Of a DNA stretch of 8,321 nt, positions 4,823 to 8,321 are shown piece after piece. The translations under genes and the position numbers were made by a program. Source of the stretch: Anaerolineae bacterium (GTDB lineage: Bacteria; Chloroflexota; Anaerolineae; B4-G1; SLSP01); NCBI GenBank assembly GCA_016927095.1, contig JAFGNI010000105.1, positions 1-8,321 on the forward strand, given 5' to 3'. Below the pieces are notes generated by a model. It did not search any database and had not been told where the DNA came from. It was given only the letters and a program-made list of their open reading frames with translations. Every line of letters begins with the position of its first letter. The first letter of the stretch is position 1.

Positions 4823-7012
4823 ATGGAAGATTCAAACCACCCTCACCTACGTATGCTCAACGCCCAGCAACGTGCGGCTGTGACGGCGCCGCTGGGGCCT
4901 GTGCTGGTGCTGGCAGGTCCGGGGTCCGGCAAGACGCGGGTGCTCACGCACCGGATTGCCTGGATGCTGTCGGCGCTGGGGGTGCCGGCGTGGCAAGTGC
5001 TGGCGGTGACCTTCACGAACAAGGCGGCGCGGGAGATGCGGCACCGCCTGGACCGGATGCTGGGGGACACGTCGACGCGCTCGATGACGATGGGTACCTT
5101 TCATGCAACCTGCGCGCGCATCCTGCGGCGTGAGGCGGACTTGCTGGATCTCTCCCCCAACTACCTCATCTTCGACAGTGACGACCAGATCACGGTGATG
5201 AAACAGGTGGTGGCGGACCTAGGGTTGGACGACAAGCGCTACCGTCCCCGCTCGCTTCTGAACGCGGTGTCCAGTGCCAAGAACGAGCTGCTGACGCCGA
5301 CGACGTTCCCTGTGCAGACCTACTATGATGAGATCGTTGCGCGCGCCTACGCAGCGTACCAGGAGACCTTACGCAAGAATGACGGCTTGGACTTTGACGA
5401 TCTGTTGATGGAGACGGCGCAGCTGCTTAAAGACAACCCGGCTGTGCGCGATCGCTATCGCGACCGTTTTCAGTCCATTCTGGTCGATGAGTTCCAGGAT
5501 ACGAACGTGGCGCAGTACGTCATTCTCAAGCAACTGGCCCATGGCCACCGTAACATCTTTGTGGTCGCGGATGAGGACCAGTCGATCTACTCTTGGCGTG
5601 GCGCCGATTACCGCAATATTGTGAGGCTGCGACAGGATTTCCCCGAGCTGCAGGAACACCTGCTGGAGGAGAACTATCGCTCAACGCAGGTCATTCTCGA
5701 TGGCGCCCAGGCGGTGATCGCCCGCAATCTCGACCGCACGCCCAAGCACCTTTTCACCACGAAGTCCGGTGGCCAACTGATCGTGCTGCATGAGGCCTAT
5801 GACGAGCAGGAAGAGGCGGATTACGTCGCCCGCGAGGCCCTGCGCCTTTTGCGCACCGGCTACCAGCCCAGCGAGCTCGCTGTCATGTACCGGACCAACG
5901 CGCAGTCCCGGGCTCTGGAGGAGACCTTTATCCGTCACAACATCCCCTATCGCTTGATTGGGGCGACGCGGTTCTACTCGCGCCGGGAGATCAAGGACAT
6001 CTTGGGTTTCCTGCGGTTGGTGCTCAATCCCGACGATGACATCAGCTTTATGCGCGTCGTCAATGTGCCGCCGCGGGGGATCGGTGCCGGAACAGTCGGC
6101 AAGGTCGCCGCGGAGGCGCAGCGGCGGCATACCAGCCTCTACCAGGGGATGCTCTCGCTGATCGACTCCGACGCCCTGCGGACCCGGGCGGAGCGCGTGC
6201 TGGGGACCTTTGCCACGATGGTCCAGCAGTGGATCGAACTGCGTGACGAGCTCAGCGTAGCGAGGCTGATCGATCGCATCCTCGGCGACACGGGCTATGA
6301 ATCCTATACGCGAGATGGCAGTGACCAAGGCGAGTCCCGCTGGGAGAACGTTATGGCGCTGCGCGCCGTTGTGGCCGAGACGCCCACCATCTCGCTGACC
6401 GATTTCCTGACCGATGTCGCATTGGTGGCCGATGTCGACGAGCTGGCGGAAGAGGTCGCGGCGGTCACGCTACTGACACTTCACAGTGCGAAAGGCCTGG
6501 AGTATCGGGTCGTCTTCCTGACCGGACTGGAGGAGGGCCTGTTGCCCCATAGCCGGTCGATGGAATCGCCTTCGGAGGTAGCAGAGGAGCGACGCCTGCT
6601 TTATGTGGGGATGACACGGGCCGAGGAACGCCTCTACCTGACCTATGCCTTCCGTCGCAGTTGGCGTGGCTATGGGGATAACGAACCTTCGGCGCCCTCG
6701 CGCTTCCTGGAGGACCTGCCCGATGAGGTGCTGAAGCAGCCGGAGGACCGTCAGCGCCGAGGTGCCACAACCAGCAGTTGGTCGGTGGCCTCGTGGGGCC
6801 AACAGTCCCGCCGCGAGGGAACGCTGCCCCGTCCCGAACTGCAGTATAGGACAGGGCAGCGGGTGGAGCACACATACTACGGTGAAGGTATGGTGCTGGA
6901 GAGTGAATACGAGGGCCGTCATGAGATGGTCACCGTGCTCTTCGGCAAGGGGATCGGGGTCAAGAAGCTGATGAGCCATATGGCGCCGATGGCGCCCGTC
7001 TCTGAGCACTGA
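4823..7012 (+). CDS. pcrA: ATP-dependent DNA helicase, PcrA/UvrD type (superfamily 1A)
   Basis: This 729-residue 3'-5' DNA helicase acts in nucleotide excision and mismatch repair and clears proteins or R-loops from DNA. The superfamily 1 motifs are in order: Walker A AGPGSGKT (31-38, Lys 37), Ia TFTNKAAREM (63-72), Walker B VDEFQDTN (221-228), motif III DEDQSIYSWRGAD (250-262), motif IV region EENYRST (282-288), motif V TLHSAKGLEY (552-561) with EGLLPH (571-576), and motif VI LLYVGMTRAEERL (592-604). The C-terminal GQRVEHTYYGEGMVLESE (about 678-695) and following strand residues form the Tudor-like domain that in PcrA/UvrD contacts RNA polymerase. Length and order are normal for the family. 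The ATG at 4823 is chosen because an extended -10 promoter ends seven bases before it. Next in-frame ATG is 4853, also without a ribosome binding site. PcrA versus UvrD naming is conventional only. Confidence 0.97.
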   Translation: MEDSNHPHLRMLNAQQRAAVTAPLGPVLVLAGPGSGKTRVLTHRIAWMLSALGVPAWQVLAVTFTNKAAREMRHRLDRMLGDTSTRSMTMGTFHATCARILRREADLLDLSPNYLIFDSDDQITVMKQVVADLGLDDKRYRPRSLLNAVSSAKNELLTPTTFPVQTYYDEIVARAYAAYQETLRKNDGLDFDDLLMETAQLLKDNPAVRDRYRDRFQSILVDEFQDTNVAQYVILKQLAHGHRNIFVVADEDQSIYSWRGADYRNIVRLRQDFPELQEHLLEENYRSTQVILDGAQAVIARNLDRTPKHLFTTKSGGQLIVLHEAYDEQEEADYVAREALRLLRTGYQPSELAVMYRTNAQSRALEETFIRHNIPYRLIGATRFYSRREIKDILGFLRLVLNPDDDISFMRVVNVPPRGIGAGTVGKVAAEAQRRHTSLYQGMLSLIDSDALRTRAERVLGTFATMVQQWIELRDELSVARLIDRILGDTGYESYTRDGSDQGESRWENVMALRAVVAETPTISLTDFLTDVALVADVDELAEEVAAVTLLTLHSAKGLEYRVVFLTGLEEGLLPHSRSMESPSEVAEERRLLYVGMTRAEERLYLTYAFRRSWRGYGDNEPSAPSRFLEDLPDEVLKQPEDRQRRGATTSSWSVASWGQQSRREGTLPRPELQYRTGQRVEHTYYGEGMVLESEYEGRHEMVTVLFGKGIGVKKLMSHMAPMAPVSEH

Positions 7013-7088
7013 GCCGGTCCTGGGTAGAACCCCTTTGCCGGTGGCGGCGCGCACTGCAGGCGGAGGCCCCCACCAGGAGATAGGAACG

Positions 7089-8321
7089 ATGAAGTTCCGA
7101 GCTGAGTTCAAGCTTTGGCCGCTGTTGGTCGGGTTGCTGGGTAGCTTCCTGGCTGTGTTGCCGCTCGCCTGGGTGGCTTCTGGCCATGCCGTGGTGCCGG
7201 TACAGCCGGCAGCGCCGGAGGCATCCGAGGCCAGCGGCAAGCCGCTGTTCAGCCTTCGCCGGTCGCTGACCGCGCTCGATCCCGCGATTGGTCTCCAGCA
7301 AGAGGTTGCCTGCACGTTGGCGACAACCTCGACCACGACCACGGACAGCTCCTGGAACAACAACGGGTTCGGCACCAACATCCAGGTGTCGAACTACACG
7401 GAGCTCTCCCTGATCTCGCAGAGCGGGCTCCCGCCTGACAGCGTCGTCACGACGACGCCCGATTTCTTCCGTCTCGACAACGCCGTGATTGGCGCCCGAT
7501 ATACCATCCAGGCCAAGCCGGATAGGACCCTTAACTACAATCTGGGCATCATTGTCTACAACAACGAACAACAGGAGATCTTGCGGGACACGGACACGTC
7601 GACCTATTTCGCCTCGGTCACCCTTGTACCCGACGGATATGGTCCCTACTTCTTCCAGATCTTCCAGGTCAGCGCACAGTGCAGCGGCGATACCTATAGC
7701 CTGATCTATAACTTCACCGGTCCTACCCCGACCCCAACGGCGACCCCCACACATACCCCGGGACCGACGTCGACCCCGGCGCCGGCTGCGACGTGGATGA
7801 CGGGCTTTGACCAGTATGAGCCCAATTTCGGTTTCAACATCGCGACGACGATCGCGCCGGACCTGACCTACGATATGAACTTCGTCCCCTGGGGAGGCGG
7901 AGATGTCGACAACGACTTCCTCAAGATCCGCGTCAAGCCGGGCCTGCAACTGACGTGCGAGACATCAGATCTGGGCCCAGCGGTTGACCCGCGGATTGCG
8001 CTCTACAGCGGGCCCAGCGAGGCCAACTTCATCACGGCCAATGACGATATCTCGCTGGGCAACTTCAACAGCCGTGTCTCCTATTACGCGACCTACGAGG
8101 GGTACGTCTATATCCTCATCGGACAGGGACAGCGTATGGCAGCGCGAGACACGGTCAACAGCGACTACACCTTCACGTGTAGTCTTGTCGTGCCGGGTGA
8201 AGCGACACCCCGGCCTGGGACGACGCCTGTTCCAGGCCAGACGCCGGCCCCGGACAAGGCACCGGCGACACCTGTCCCTACGCCCCAGACTTCGGTGGTG
8301 GCGACACCGACGCCCCCACCA
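7089..8321 (+). CDS. Secreted PPC-domain protein with Thr-Pro linkers (3' end outside window)
   Basis: An open frame of 411 codons runs from ATG 7089 to the window end without a stop. AGGAG lies nine bases upstream. The N-terminus is a signal peptide: charged MKFRAEFK, then a hydrophobic stretch to about residue 30, with possible cleavage after GHA at 34. Residues about 75-210 resemble a bacterial pre-peptidase C-terminal (PPC)-like beta-sandwich ending in CSGDTYSL. Residues 212-235 are a Thr-Pro linker. Residues about 240-368 form a second, clearer PPC-like domain (YEPNFGF, DNDFLKIRVKPG, CETSDLG, NDDISLGN, YTFTC). From 369 on there is a second Pro/Thr-rich linker. Cysteines fall as pairs, C75/C198 and C290/C364, which suggests one disulfide per module in an exported protein. 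What lies beyond, enzyme or anchor, cannot be seen. Probably cell-surface or extracellular; no catalytic motif is visible. Confidence 0.88.
   Translation, partial: MKFRAEFKLWPLLVGLLGSFLAVLPLAWVASGHAVVPVQPAAPEASEASGKPLFSLRRSLTALDPAIGLQQEVACTLATTSTTTTDSSWNNNGFGTNIQVSNYTELSLISQSGLPPDSVVTTTPDFFRLDNAVIGARYTIQAKPDRTLNYNLGIIVYNNEQQEILRDTDTSTYFASVTLVPDGYGPYFFQIFQVSAQCSGDTYSLIYNFTGPTPTPTATPTHTPGPTSTPAPAATWMTGFDQYEPNFGFNIATTIAPDLTYDMNFVPWGGGDVDNDFLKIRVKPGLQLTCETSDLGPAVDPRIALYSGPSEANFITANDDISLGNFNSRVSYYATYEGYVYILIGQGQRMAARDTVNSDYTFTCSLVVPGEATPRPGTTPVPGQTPAPDKAPATPVPTPQTSVVATPTPPP
7722..7793 (+). repeat. Thr-Pro low-complexity linker 1
   Basis: These codons encode residues 212-235 of the secreted protein, an alternating Pro-Thr run (PTPTPTATPTHTPGPTSTP and on). 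It joins the two PPC-like modules and is probably an extended, possibly glycosylated spacer. Codon use is mixed (ACC, ACG, ACA, CCG, CCC, CCA), so it is a protein-level rather than a strict DNA repeat. Confidence 0.8.
8193..8321 (+). repeat. Pro/Thr-rich linker 2, running off the window
   Basis: Residues 369-411 of the secreted protein are dominated by Pro, Thr and Ala, with TPVPTP and ATPTPPP near the edge. Such a linker usually precedes another domain, so the gene probably continues well past the window. Confidence 0.75.

Noticed and set aside
7013..7088. Possible terminator between the helicase and the secreted protein
   Set aside because: GGGT-AGA-ACCC (7022-7032) gives only a four-pair stem followed by CTTT, too weak for a Rho-independent terminator.
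6960..7949. 329-codon minus-strand reading frame opposite the secreted protein
   Set aside because: Arg-rich shadow composition; the plus strand has a signal peptide, PPC-like modules and a ribosome binding site.

Overview
The window looks like a stretch of housekeeping chromosome from a GC-rich member of the Chloroflexota, probably of the Anaerolineae/Caldilineae/Ardenticatenia type. This assignment is an inference. It rests on an isolated SpoVS homologue, an RluE-type pseudouridine synthase, an ABC1/UbiB-type kinase, and a secreted protein whose PPC-like modules are joined by Thr-Pro linkers, a style common in that phylum. No rRNA or marker gene fixes the lineage. I see no mobile element, CRISPR array, tRNA or rRNA.

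Layout. Positions 1-388 (+) hold the C-terminal end of a DNA polymerase III delta' subunit (holB), cut by the window edge. Convergent to it, with only two bases between the stop codons, is spoVS (391-666, -), which has a clear sigma70-type promoter and a good ribosome binding site. Divergent from spoVS lies a + strand run: surE (837-1607), an rluE-like gene (1604-2209, overlapping surE by 4 bases) and a family-2 glycosyltransferase (2271-3008). After a 104-base gap with its own candidate promoter comes an ABC1/UbiB-type atypical kinase with two C-terminal membrane helices (3113-4777). Next is a PcrA/UvrD helicase (4823-7012) whose promoter sits so close to its ATG that the mRNA is probably leaderless. 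Last is a secreted PPC-domain protein that starts at 7089 and is still open at the window end.

How the genes relate. surE and rluE are probably translationally coupled, and the glycosyltransferase may be read through from them. The kinase and the helicase each appear to have their own extended -10 promoter. Functionally the set is mixed: replication, DNA repair, rRNA modification, nucleotide or phosphate salvage, glycan or lipid-linked sugar transfer, and cell-surface protein. I see no evidence of a dedicated multi-gene system. The most interesting points are local: the predicted leaderless helicase mRNA, the spoVS gene and its promoter, alternative hairpins in the surE leader and at the rluE stop codon, and the large secreted protein running off the end.
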